Below, one piece after another: positions 8,525 through 16,885 of a stretch of DNA of 30,897 bases (position 1 is its first letter; each line of letters opens with the position of its first letter). A program made the translations under genes and the position numbers. The notes under the pieces were generated by a model, which made no database searches, was not told the origin of the DNA, and saw nothing but the letters and a program-made list of their open reading frames with translations. Source of the stretch: a virus; the IMG/VR virus record IMGVR_UViG_3300049024_000036, positions 1-30,897 of that record. The stretch is one strand, 5' to 3'.

Positions 8525-8620
8525 CTTGGCTCCACGATCCGACACGCACCTGTGGTGCTCATCGCGGGATTCGCAACGGTCGGAATGCGCGGAGGCGCGG
8601 TTTCCAGGGGGGCGGTCAGG

Positions 8621-8872
8621 TCAGCGCCAGGCCGTGGTGGGCCGTGGTTGTTCCGGTCGCTTGAGGGCCTGCGGGGCGTCGTTGACCAGGCTGATCAGCT
8701 CGTCGAGCTGTTGAGCGCGGCCCTGACAACGAAGCAGTTCCTCGCCGGACGCCCTGCGCAGTTTTGCGTCAGCGTCGCCCAGCATCTTTTTCAAGAGTTC
8801 GACCCAAGCCCGGCCTTCAGGCCGCGCGCCAAAGCTGCGCAGCGTTTGAAGTTCGTCGTTGGTCAACCTCAT
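8621..8872 (-). CDS. Small helical head-module protein, 83 aa
   Basis: The ATG at 8870-8872 begins MRLTNDELQTLRSFGARPEG. The product is nearly all helix, with an amphipathic run near residues 37-65 (ADAKLRRASGEELLRCQGRA). Small proteins of this type, with an L-x-x-ELQ-type opening, are found between portal and scaffold genes in several podoviruses, but no function is established that I can cite. No clear Shine-Dalgarno sequence is seen; three TCAAAC repeats lie just upstream. A 96-bp stretch without a gene follows before the scaffold start. Confidence 0.72.
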   Translation of the reverse strand: MRLTNDELQTLRSFGARPEGRAWVELLKKMLGDADAKLRRASGEELLRCQGRAQQLDELISLVNDAPQALKRPEQPRPTTAWR

Positions 8873-8884
8873 GGGCCGGGATTC

Positions 8885-8911
8885 TCAAACCCCCCTCAAA
8901 CCCCGTCAAAC
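8885..8911 (-). repeat. Three phased TCAAAC repeats
   Basis: The plus strand carries TCAAAC at 8885-8890, 8896-8901 and 8906-8911 (GTTTGA on the coding strand), spaced 11 and 10 bases, each next to C-runs. They fill the short gap between the PASTA gene and the 83-residue gene. Spacing near one helical turn suggests a protein-binding site or a translation-control element. Confidence 0.5.
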
Positions 8912-8916
8912 GTGGG

Positions 8917-9792
8917 TCAGAGCAGGCGTTCAGCGAGGATGCGTGCGCGCCTTGCGTTCTCGGCCTTGAGGTCCACGGCCTTGGCCGTATCGGGGTCTGG
9001 CGCCGGGTCTTGGGGGGGATTCGTTGAGGGTTCGCGGGCGCTCGGCAGGATTGCCATCAGGGCTTCGTTCAGCGGGTCGCGCGGCGAGTCCATCGGGAGG
9101 GTCAGCGCGAGGTCGTGCTCGATGCGGCCGGTGCTCTCCGACACCAGCGCGATCACCTTGTCGAGCTTGGCGTCGAGCGCTGCGGCGGCGGACTCGATGC
9201 GCGCCATCAGGCGCTGCTCAAGTTCTTCGAGCGGGTCGACCGGCGGCGGTGCGGCCGGTACCGGCTCGGGTGTGGGCGTTGCGACTTCGGCCGGCGGGTC
9301 GGGCAGTGCTGGCGCGACGACAACTGCAACAGGCTCGGCGGGCGGCAGTTCCTGCGTGCGCTTCAGCAGGCCCAGCAGCAGCCCGCTTGCCCGCGCCTTG
9401 GGCTTGGCCGCCTTTGCCGGCTCGTCGCTGGGCTTGGCCTCGTCTTCCTCGCGTGCCGGCTTGAAGGTCAGGTTCTTGTGCTGCTTGCGCTTCTTGCCGT
9501 GCAGCGTCGGGTCCACTCGCGGCGTGTCGCCCGAGGAAACCGTGATCGTGACGGTCGCGCCCTCGGTGGACATGCTGCCCGCCGGTGGGGCTTGGCTGAT
9601 GACGACGCCGACCGCAACGGTGCTGCTCGACTGCTGCACGACCTGCACCGCGAAGCCCGCGAGCTCCAACGCGGCGATGGCGTCGGCCTGCGCCAGCCCG
9701 ACGACATCGGGCACGACGACCGGCTCGGCCGCCTGCCACGCAGTCCCAGCCCAGGCACCAGGGGCCCAGGCACCTGGTGCCCATGCACTCAC
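8917..9792 (-). CDS. PASTA-domain virion protein, 291 aa
   Basis: The GTG at 9790-9792 overlaps the upstream stop as GTGA. Residues 4-19 contain a short repeat (WAPGA, WAPGA, WAGTAW). Residues about 25-88 match the PASTA pattern: VPDVVGLAQADAIAALELAG, then ISQAPPAGS, then VTITVSSG. A Lys-rich segment (KKRKQHKN), Pro/Ala-rich linkers, and a helical C-terminal region with an Ala-rich coiled coil (about residues 185-225) follow. PASTA domains bind peptidoglycan fragments in bacterial kinases and penicillin-binding proteins; in phages they also appear in structural genes. Here the head-gene context suggests a capsid-surface or cell-wall-binding protein. Binding itself is inference. Confidence 0.8.
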   Translation of the reverse strand: MSAWAPGAWAPGAWAGTAWQAAEPVVVPDVVGLAQADAIAALELAGFAVQVVQQSSSTVAVGVVISQAPPAGSMSTEGATVTITVSSGDTPRVDPTLHGKKRKQHKNLTFKPAREEDEAKPSDEPAKAAKPKARASGLLLGLLKRTQELPPAEPVAVVVAPALPDPPAEVATPTPEPVPAAPPPVDPLEELEQRLMARIESAAAALDAKLDKVIALVSESTGRIEHDLALTLPMDSPRDPLNEALMAILPSAREPSTNPPQDPAPDPDTAKAVDLKAENARRARILAERLL

Positions 9793-10739
9793 GGCGAGCC
9801 GCCCCAGGCCGTCGTGGTGCTGCCGTTCTGTTGCACAGGGTCGGCGATCACGTGCGTGATGTTGGCGTCAACCTTGCCCGCGACGGTAAAGGTCAGGCTG
9901 TCGGTCTTGCCCTTGATGTCGTTCGCCGTGTCCTGCAGTGCTGCCACGTCGGCAGCCAAGCTCGCGCCCACCGGCGTGCCGATCAGTGCGTTCGTCCCGG
10001 CTGCGGCCGTCTCGATGGCCGTCTCCAAGCTAGCCACGTCGGTGGCACGCGCCATCGTGTCGAGCTGAGCATCGAGGTTCGCCGAGGCCATGCCGAGCGC
10101 CGTTCGTGTCCCTGAAGCGCTGAGCGGCGCGGTGTAGCCAGCAGTCGCTAGCCGCGAACTCACGTCGGCGTCGATGCGTCCGGTCACCGTGGTGGTGAGC
10201 CCAACGTCGGCCAGCGCCGTATCGGCCGCCGCGTTGGCCGCGTTGCCGATCTCGGTGATGTAGTCGGCAGCCGCAGCGGCGGCGGTGATGACGTTCGAGT
10301 CCATCGCGCCCACGCTGGCGTCCATGCGCCCGCTGACCAGCGCGGCCGGCAGCCGTGTCTGGATGTCCTGGGTGTCGACCTCGATCGCTTCGGCCTGCGT
10401 CTTGAGGGCGGCGATATCCGCCGAGACCGACGCGCCGGCCGGCGCGCCCAGACGCGTGAAGGCGTCGCCCGCCTTGGTGTAGACCTGAACCGTCGCAGGG
10501 ACGGCGGCGGTGCCCACGAAGGTGAATGCGATGTGCGCGCCGTTGGTTTCGGCCTGCGCGGGCGCATACGAGTGGTAGCCGTTTCCCTCGTGCGTGCAGA
10601 TCCCGGAACCCACTGAGCCGATGGCTTGCGTGCCGTTGTCGATGGTCACGTAGACGGTGACGGTGCCGGTGAAGGCCGAGCCGTCAGCGGCGGTCACCAT
10701 CTGCGCGCCGATGCTCTGCCCTGCGGTGTTGATGAGCAT
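9789..10739 (-). CDS. Virion protein with beta N-terminus and repetitive helical body, 316 aa
   Basis: The ATG at 10737-10739 lies two bases after the upstream stop. Residues about 1-95 are beta-type (VTVYVTIDNGTQAIG, IAFTFVGTAAVPATVQVYT). The rest is Ala/Thr/Asp-rich with repeated helical units of the form 'ADIAALKTQAEAIEVDTQDI' and 'LAADVAALQDTANDIKG', suggesting a long trimeric coiled coil as in head fibres or short tail fibres. It lies between structural unknowns in the head module. The fibre role is inferred from composition and repeats. Confidence 0.75.
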   Translation of the reverse strand: MLINTAGQSIGAQMVTAADGSAFTGTVTVYVTIDNGTQAIGSVGSGICTHEGNGYHSYAPAQAETNGAHIAFTFVGTAAVPATVQVYTKAGDAFTRLGAPAGASVSADIAALKTQAEAIEVDTQDIQTRLPAALVSGRMDASVGAMDSNVITAAAAAADYITEIGNAANAAADTALADVGLTTTVTGRIDADVSSRLATAGYTAPLSASGTRTALGMASANLDAQLDTMARATDVASLETAIETAAAGTNALIGTPVGASLAADVAALQDTANDIKGKTDSLTFTVAGKVDANITHVIADPVQQNGSTTTAWGGSP

Positions 10740-10741
10740 GG

Positions 10742-11461
10742 TCAAGCTCCGATGAGTTGGTTTGCGCCGCGCGCCCACGCGGCCTGAAAGCCGCCGCCGC
10801 CGGCCGCACGAATCTCCAAGGCGGCCAGCATCGCCTCGTAGACCGTGCCGGTTTCGTCGAGGTCGGCCCACGGCACCTGGTCGGAGATCGAACTGTCGCG
10901 GCGCTGCATTTGGAAGCAGGCCCAGTTCGGGTTGTTCACGTCGAGGATTTCTGTCCATCCGCTGCCCGGCGTCACCGACTGGGTGCCACTCGACACCGAT
11001 GACACGATGCCCAACACCTCGGACGTGCTGGCCGGCGCCGCGCTCAGCGTGATGGTTTGGGCCCCGCCGCTGCCGGTGTTGGTGCCCGTGGCGGTCGAGC
11101 CGGTCGGCGTCGTGGTGTCATAGCCGGTGTAGCTGATTGCCTGCGCGTACAGGCGGTTTGCGTTCAGCACGCCGACGTTCACCGTGACCGTCATCGACAC
11201 GCCGGTGGTGACCGGTGCGGTCCACACCCTCAAGCCAACTCCCCATCGCGTGGGCGCGGCGCTGAGAACGCGCGAGGTCCAGGTGAGCCCTACTGAGTCC
11301 GTGATGCCGAAGCTCGAACCCTGCAGCCCGCCGTTGCTGCTTTGCACGGCAGCGCCGACCACCACCAACAGGCTGTTGTCGGGCGGTGTGAAACTCCCCG
11401 TCGCTACAGACGAGACGCCGACCCCGGTGGCAAGGCTCTGGACGGTGCGCGCGAGTGGCAT
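10742..11461 (-). CDS. Beta-rich virion protein, 239 aa
   Basis: The ATG at 11459-11461 begins MPLARTVQSLATGVGVSSV, three bases after the stop of the beta-helix gene. The sequence is Ser/Thr/Gly/Val-rich with alternating hydrophobic residues (NSLLVVVGAAVQSS, GVSMTVTVNVGV), typical of a beta-sandwich. The motif VWTAPVTTG, then ISYTGYDTTTP, recalls beta-sandwich proteins found widely in phage and secreted proteins. It has no signal peptide. A minor capsid or fibre-base role is likely from position; not recognised further. Confidence 0.72.
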   Translation of the reverse strand: MPLARTVQSLATGVGVSSVATGSFTPPDNSLLVVVGAAVQSSNGGLQGSSFGITDSVGLTWTSRVLSAAPTRWGVGLRVWTAPVTTGVSMTVTVNVGVLNANRLYAQAISYTGYDTTTPTGSTATGTNTGSGGAQTITLSAAPASTSEVLGIVSSVSSGTQSVTPGSGWTEILDVNNPNWACFQMQRRDSSISDQVPWADLDETGTVYEAMLAALEIRAAGGGGFQAAWARGANQLIGA

Positions 11462-11464
11462 CGC

Positions 11465-12928
11465 TTAGAGGGCGCAGACGCCCGTCGTGGCATCGGCTCC
11501 GATGCGATACACCGTGCCCACCTCGGTGGCGCCGGCGTAGACCTGCACGGCCCGGCTGTGCTGGTGGGCCACGGCCAGGCACACGACGTTGTCACGCACC
11601 GCGGCGCCGCTGTCGGGATCGTCACCGGTGCCCACCGAGCGGTCGGGGATCACGATTCCGAGGTGCTGCGTGTCGCGGGCGCGCCGGATCACGTTGCGCT
11701 CGACGACCACGCCGGGCGCCGAGGTCATGCAGATCGAGCACAGGCCGAGGTTCGTGATGGTGTTGCCGCGCACCACCACATTGCGGAACCACTCTGCCGA
11801 GTCATAGCCCGGATTGATGCTGATCCCGTAGCAGCCGCCGTCGCTGTCCACCTGCGTGATCGTGTTGCCTTCAATCAGCAGGCCGTCCCATTGGCCGTGC
11901 ACCGTGAAGTTGCCACCGGTGCACACGCCGTTCACCACCGAGTTGTTGATGAACCGGTTGTTGCGCACCACGCCGTTCGTGCCGCGCCCGCCGAGGTAGA
12001 TCGCGTGCTCGAAGGTGCTGCCGGTGAAGTTGTTGCCCTCGAAGGTGTTGCCCTCGACCAGCAGGTCGTGCGCGTCGCCGAGGATTCCCATCTGCGAGTT
12101 GCGGCTGATGACGTTGTTGCGGATCACGATGCCGGCGTTCCCACGCTCGCCGGCATTGCCCATGTGGATGCCCAGCGCGAAGCCGGTGATCTCGTTGCTT
12201 TCGATGGTGACGTTGCGCACCTGGTTGCGCAGGTGGAAGCCCCATGAGCCGGTCGATGCAGATCCGTCGAGCCGCAGGTTGCGGAAGGTGTAGCCGCCAT
12301 CGAGCGTCAGGTCGTTGAAGCGGCCGAACTGGAAGGCGTAGAAGGTGCCGCCGGCACGCAGCAGCGGCGCCGGGCCCGTGCCGTAGGCGTCGAACACCAA
12401 CGGGGCTTCAGGCGTCGCGTTGGGGTTCTGCAGTTGCACGTTGAAGCCGGCCCATGCCCCGCCGCGCACGAACAGCACGCGCGCACCAGCCGGCAGCGCG
12501 TTGACATCCAGGCCGACCAGCGTGCGCTTCGGCGCGCTCGGGCTGGTGCCGGCGTTGGCGTTGTCGCCCGGCACGCAGCCTGCGGCGGCGCCTGGCTGGC
12601 AGTCGGACAGGTACACGGCTGGGCCGGTGCTGTCCGGCGGCGGGGGGGGCGGCGCCGGCGGCGCGGCCACGGTCGAGAACAGCACCTCGGTGATGGTGCG
12701 GCAGCCGTAGCGCTGCACCAGCGGCGTGGCCGTGTTCGTCGCGCGCGCTGCGCTCGCCGCGGCACTTGCAGCGGTCAGGCACTCGGCCTCGGTGGCGTTC
12801 TGGCTCAGGCGCGCGGTGCCCTGGTAGAGGTCGTGCGTGCCTCGGTTGACGGTCTCGGTCGTGACCTGTGCAGTGGCAGCCATGACGACGGCCAGCAGGG
12901 CGAGCGAGGTGGAGAGTTTGCGGAGCAT
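11465..12928 (-). CDS. Secreted-type right-handed parallel beta-helix protein, 487 aa
   Basis: I chose ATG at 12926-12928 because AAAGG lies six bases upstream and a signal peptide starts exactly there: basic MLRKL, hydrophobic SLALLAVVMA, and a likely cut after A20 (ATA before QV). A short Cys-containing N-domain (C50, C76) and a Pro-run at about residues 90-98 lead to a long region of PbH1-type coils with recurrent NNxI and GNTI/ENN patterns (VIRNNVISRN, LLIEGNTITQ, VVERNVIRR). Such helices occur in polysaccharide lyases, tailspikes and adhesins. It sits between portal and head genes, but Sec export is unusual for a virion part. It may be a host-envelope-acting cargo gene. Confidence 0.8.
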   Translation of the reverse strand: MLRKLSTSLALLAVVMAATAQVTTETVNRGTHDLYQGTARLSQNATEAECLTAASAAASAARATNTATPLVQRYGCRTITEVLFSTVAAPPAPPPPPPDSTGPAVYLSDCQPGAAAGCVPGDNANAGTSPSAPKRTLVGLDVNALPAGARVLFVRGGAWAGFNVQLQNPNATPEAPLVFDAYGTGPAPLLRAGGTFYAFQFGRFNDLTLDGGYTFRNLRLDGSASTGSWGFHLRNQVRNVTIESNEITGFALGIHMGNAGERGNAGIVIRNNVISRNSQMGILGDAHDLLVEGNTFEGNNFTGSTFEHAIYLGGRGTNGVVRNNRFINNSVVNGVCTGGNFTVHGQWDGLLIEGNTITQVDSDGGCYGISINPGYDSAEWFRNVVVRGNTITNLGLCSICMTSAPGVVVERNVIRRARDTQHLGIVIPDRSVGTGDDPDSGAAVRDNVVCLAVAHQHSRAVQVYAGATEVGTVYRIGADATTGVCAL

Positions 12929-12962
12929 GGAAGACCTTTCGATCTGTGGTTGAGGCATGGGG

Positions 12963-15158
12963 TTACTCGACCTCGGCGCCTTCGATCAGGCCTTCGGCGT
13001 TCGTCAGGTACTTGAGGCGCTTGGGCCCCTGCTTCATCGACGCCATCTCGGCGGCCACCGCCTGCTTGACGATGTCGCCGATGATTTCGAGCGAGCGCGC
13101 GCGGTCGTCGCTGACGGCCTTGGCCTCTGCGCGCGCGGTTTCCACTTGGAGTTGCTGCTCGACCTGCTGCTGCTGCATGGCGAGCTGCTGCTCGGCCTGG
13201 GCCTTGGCGGCTTCCATGGCCTGGCGCTCGCGCTCTTCGAGTTCTTCGGCGCTTGGCACCACCTCGTCGACGGGCAGTTCCATCGCGCTGGCAACCTCGC
13301 GCAGCAGCGCGGCGCGGCCCTTGTTCCCGATGATCGCCATGTCGATCGGGTTGGCCGTCATGCCGAGGAACTGCGTGCGGCGGGCCTGGGCGCTTTCCTT
13401 GATCAGGATGGCCGCAGCACCACGCGGCACGATGATGCAATCGCCCTTGATGCTCTCGTCGTCGTTGTAGAGCATCTCGTTGACGAAGGCCATGCCGATG
13501 GTCGGCGCGATGACCCGCATGTCGATGTTGCCGATGGCGCGACGCAAGCCCTTCGCGGCGTTGTTCATCAGCATGGCCAGGCCGCTGGCCGTGTCCCCTG
13601 CCCCGGCCGCCTCGCCGTTGCCGTAGGTGTAGCGCGGCACACCGGTGGCGTCGTCGGCGCGCTGCTCCCACTCGGCATAGACGCGCATCAGCTTCTCGGT
13701 GTTGTCGTTGGGCTGGAAGAAGCCCACGCCCGGGTTCACGCCCTGCGTGGCGTCGCTCTTGAGCTGCCACATGCGCCACGGCGTGACTTCCATCGACTGC
13801 TCGCCGTCGGCCAGGCGGTCCATGTGCACCCAGCCCATCGGCCCCGAGGCGGCGCCCATGTTGTCGGCCACGGCGCAAGCGGCGGCGTTGCACATCTGCT
13901 GGTGCACGCCGCACAGGTCGGGGATGCTCCGGCCCCAGAACGCGCCGGGAATCTCGTCGTAGCAGGCCTTGCGGTAAGGTCGCTGGCCCAGCGGGTCGGG
14001 GTTGAGCGCGCAGTAGATGACGAAGCGGCCGACGATCAGCACGTTGACTTCGTAGTCCTTGTCCGGCTCCATGTCCTCGCGGACGCCCCAGCTCATGAGC
14101 TTCCACCCGGGCACGCTGCCCCAGTAGTTCAGGGCGTCGATCACGCCCGGCGGCGACATGAAGAGGTAGGTGGTTTCCTTTTCCAGCCGCTGGCGCTCGG
14201 CCTCGGTCCACAGCCAGCCTTCGAGGTGGCCGTTCGTGTATTCGAGCAACGCCTTCTCGATCTCGCCGTCTTGATAGCCGGGCATGCCCTTGAGCGCATG
14301 CAACTCGTTGCGCCAAAAGCGCATGCGCTCCACGAAGTCGCCGGTCTGGCAATCGACGGAGCCGACGGATGGATACACGTCGAAGGGCGACACCCGCTCC
14401 CAGCTCTGCGCCGGGTTGTCGGACACCTGCGGCGTGAAACCTGCGCCCCAAGAAAGGCGCTTGTGACGCTGGTAGATCGGGCCCTTCAGGATGGCCGCCG
14501 GGTAGGTGACAAAGTCCTCGACGAACTCGTCGATGGCCTGTTCCCAGCCACCTTGCGCGAGGCGGTCGGCGATCACGCGCTCCATGCGCTTCGCGCGCCG
14601 GTCGGCCGTCTTCTTCAGCTCGGCCTCGGCCTCGGCGCGCAGCTTCTCGCCCAGCTCGGCCACGGTGGCGCGGAAGTCCGAGCGCTCCATCACCACGCCG
14701 GCCTTCTCGGCCATGTTCTGCATCACCTGCACGGCCTGCTGCACGGCCTTGGCGACGACGCCCTTCTTGATCGGCAGGGGAAGGTCAGGCAATGGGGTGG
14801 GCGACACAGCCCAGGGGCGTTCGCCCGCCGGCAGCACGATTTCGCGGATCCACGCGGAGGCCCCCCGGCACTTCGTCTCGGTGAGGTCGGCCCACACGAT
14901 GTTCTGGCCGCCGTTAGCCTGGATGATCGAAAGCGCCTCGGCGCTGTACTCGCCGCGCCGTGCCCGCAGGCAGTTCAGCATGCGGCGCTCGATCTTCTCC
15001 TTGGCGAGCTTGTTGTTTGCCCACGCCCGGCGGACGTGTCCAGCCAGGGCGGTTTCAGTTTGGGGATCGTCCAGCGTGCGGAACTCGGGCACGGCCTGGG
15101 CCTCGCGCTGCAGCAGTTGCTGCAGGCCGAGCTGGCGCACAAGGGGGTTCACTGCCAT
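12963..15158 (-). CDS. Portal protein, podovirus type, 731 aa
   Basis: The start ATG at 15156-15158 gives MAVNPLVRQLGLQQLL; a TTG ten codons upstream is less likely. The protein is long, with an N-terminal helical region, the central portal-like FDVYPSVGS and GSVPGWKLMSWG segments, and a long Gln/Ala/Glu-rich C-terminal helix (LAMQQQQVEQQLQVE), like the barrel helix of P22/Bcep22-type portals. It forms the dodecameric ring that the DNA and terminase pass through. The large terminase frame overlaps its first 104 bases. Third-position GC is high from this ATG onward, supporting it. Confidence 0.85.
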   Translation of the reverse strand: MAVNPLVRQLGLQQLLQREAQAVPEFRTLDDPQTETALAGHVRRAWANNKLAKEKIERRMLNCLRARRGEYSAEALSIIQANGGQNIVWADLTETKCRGASAWIREIVLPAGERPWAVSPTPLPDLPLPIKKGVVAKAVQQAVQVMQNMAEKAGVVMERSDFRATVAELGEKLRAEAEAELKKTADRRAKRMERVIADRLAQGGWEQAIDEFVEDFVTYPAAILKGPIYQRHKRLSWGAGFTPQVSDNPAQSWERVSPFDVYPSVGSVDCQTGDFVERMRFWRNELHALKGMPGYQDGEIEKALLEYTNGHLEGWLWTEAERQRLEKETTYLFMSPPGVIDALNYWGSVPGWKLMSWGVREDMEPDKDYEVNVLIVGRFVIYCALNPDPLGQRPYRKACYDEIPGAFWGRSIPDLCGVHQQMCNAAACAVADNMGAASGPMGWVHMDRLADGEQSMEVTPWRMWQLKSDATQGVNPGVGFFQPNDNTEKLMRVYAEWEQRADDATGVPRYTYGNGEAAGAGDTASGLAMLMNNAAKGLRRAIGNIDMRVIAPTIGMAFVNEMLYNDDESIKGDCIIVPRGAAAILIKESAQARRTQFLGMTANPIDMAIIGNKGRAALLREVASAMELPVDEVVPSAEELEERERQAMEAAKAQAEQQLAMQQQQVEQQLQVETARAEAKAVSDDRARSLEIIGDIVKQAVAAEMASMKQGPKRLKYLTNAEGLIEGAEVE

Positions 15159-16785
15159 GCGGGGTTGCCTCGATCGGTTGGCCGACAAGGCGTGCCCGCG
15201 TTGGGCATCTTGCGCAGAAGGGGAGCATCAGGCGCTGGCGCGCCCGGGGTTGCTGGGGCTGGATTTTGGCGGCTCGCGGGTGGCTGGGCAAACGCGGCGA
15301 CATCCGCGCTTTGCTCCAGATGACTTGCCGGCGCCGCACGGGGCGCGCCTTCGCTGTGTGCACCTTCCGGTCGATCAGTTCGGCCACGAAGCTGAGGGCC
15401 AAACTGTCGGCGCGGTCCGGGCTCTTGCCGTGGTTCTTCTTCGCATCCTTCTTCGACTCCAGCTGAATCCGGAACAACCCGTCATGGAAGTAGTCGAGCG
15501 ACGTCAACTCATCCGCAAGGGTGTCGTCGTCTGGGATCTCTCCGTGAGCGAGCCAGTCCTTCATCGTTCCCCAGCACTCGCTGCGCTGGTTGAAGTACTT
15601 CTTGTCATCCTTTGCCGGGATGCTCCACATGACCGGGATCAGCAAGGGCAGGGTCGGCGCGCGACGAAGAGCGCTGTCGAGGTCGGCGCCGTTCCCGTTG
15701 GCGTCATAGGCGATGCAGGCAATGCCCGGGTTTTGCTGCACAAGCTCGACAATTCGGCTGCATAGCTCGGGACCGTCAAAGCCCGAAAGGGCCACCTGGA
15801 AGTGCACCTTCAGCCCCTGGCGAAGGGTGATCACGCTCCAGTCATCGCCGAATCGCGCAGGGTCCACAGAAAGGATCTTCTGATGCGCTTGATACGCCAT
15901 GCGCGGCACCTTGCGGAGGCGCGCCGCCTCCACAACCTCGGCGCCGATGAAGTTCGAGAACCCGGCCCGGGGCGCGAGCCCACGCACGTGCACGCGCACG
16001 TAGTCGGAGTCGAGTCCGTAGTCTTCGATCCACGCGTTGATTTCTGTGAGGTTCGCGAAGCTCACTTCCCGCGCATCGACGCGCCAGGTCTTCCAGCGGC
16101 TGGACCGCGTCGTGATCTTGTGGAAGGTGCCGCTCGTTCGCGTGTGGTTGCCGAACACCGCCCAAATGATCTGCGTGTTCGCCTCGGTCATCGAGCCCTC
16201 GGTGAACTCCCAAATGGAGTCGGGGATCGGGCTTGCCTCGTCGAAGAGGTACAGGGCGCGCTTGCCCTCGTTGTGTGCACCTGCGATGGCCTCGGGCTTG
16301 TTCTCAGCCCAGGGCACCGCGTCGATGCGCCAAGTCTTGGAGTGCTTTGGATCGGCCGAATAGATCGCGGTGGCCGTCAGCACAAACAGTTCTTTGGCGA
16401 TGAACAGCTGGTGCCACTTCGCCAGCTCTGCCCATGTCTTCGTTCGAAGCTGGGTCTCCGTGTTGGCCGTGACGCTGCCGCGCGTGTCTTCGAAGGTCGC
16501 AATGGCCCACAAGATCAGCCACGTCACGAGGGCAGACTTGCCGACGCCGCGCCCGGCGCTGACGGCAGTTCGCACCACCGCCCCCAGATCACCCCCCGCG
16601 CGAAGCTGATCACCGATGTAGGTCAGCACCTCGATCTGCCACTGCTCGGGCCCTGTCTTCCGCGCGAGGTTCGTACCCTCCTGCCCCCACGGAAAGGCCC
16701 ACAGCACAAACCCAAGCGGGTCGAACTCGAACTCGGCGAGCTTGTCGAGTACTTCGTCGATGGGGTCGGTAGCAGCTTCGGTCAT
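15055..16785 (-). CDS. terL: Terminase large subunit, 576 aa as read
   Basis: ATG at 16783-16785 begins MTEAATDPIDEVLDKLAEF. Walker A is AGRGVGKS at residues 77-84 and Walker B is LYLFDEAS near residue 185. The C-terminal nuclease shows SVDPARFGDDWSV near residue 300, YDANGNGADL near 365, and DRADSLALS near 465, the expected acidic residues. It packages DNA into the procapsid through the portal. The reading frame runs 104 bases into the portal gene; there its third-position GC falls, while the portal frame keeps high values. The last ~35 residues may therefore not be functional, or a frame change may have occurred; the biological end could lie near 15160. Confidence 0.85.
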   Translation of the reverse strand: MTEAATDPIDEVLDKLAEFEFDPLGFVLWAFPWGQEGTNLARKTGPEQWQIEVLTYIGDQLRAGGDLGAVVRTAVSAGRGVGKSALVTWLILWAIATFEDTRGSVTANTETQLRTKTWAELAKWHQLFIAKELFVLTATAIYSADPKHSKTWRIDAVPWAENKPEAIAGAHNEGKRALYLFDEASPIPDSIWEFTEGSMTEANTQIIWAVFGNHTRTSGTFHKITTRSSRWKTWRVDAREVSFANLTEINAWIEDYGLDSDYVRVHVRGLAPRAGFSNFIGAEVVEAARLRKVPRMAYQAHQKILSVDPARFGDDWSVITLRQGLKVHFQVALSGFDGPELCSRIVELVQQNPGIACIAYDANGNGADLDSALRRAPTLPLLIPVMWSIPAKDDKKYFNQRSECWGTMKDWLAHGEIPDDDTLADELTSLDYFHDGLFRIQLESKKDAKKNHGKSPDRADSLALSFVAELIDRKVHTAKARPVRRRQVIWSKARMSPRLPSHPRAAKIQPQQPRARQRLMLPFCARCPTRARLVGQPIEATPHGSEPPCAPARPAATAAARGPGRARVPHAGRSPN

Positions 16786-16841
16786 TGGAATGGACGTCGG
16801 GCTTTCACCGACGGCACCGAGGCCCGTACAGCCTCAGCTCT

Positions 16842-16863
16842 GGCCGCTGTGGCAACAGCGGCC
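16842..16863. repeat. Perfect 9-bp inverted repeat upstream of terL
   Basis: GGCCGCTGT (16842-16850), four-base loop GGCA, ACAGCGGCC (16855-16863) lie in the 100-bp gap between the 75-residue gene and terL. No T-run follows on either strand. A terminase-gene hairpin or dyad such as this could be a packaging-site element or an RNA processing or regulatory hairpin. Confidence 0.6.
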
Positions 16864-16885
16864 CATTCGCAGCGCTGGCGACGAA

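Noticed and set aside
6530-9859. Plus-strand open frame of 1109 codons
   Set aside because: Antisense to coat, scaffold and PASTA genes; arises from strong third-position GC in the real frames.
12957-15323. Plus-strand open frame of 788 codons
   Set aside because: Antisense of the portal gene; His/Arg/Val-rich and without known motifs.
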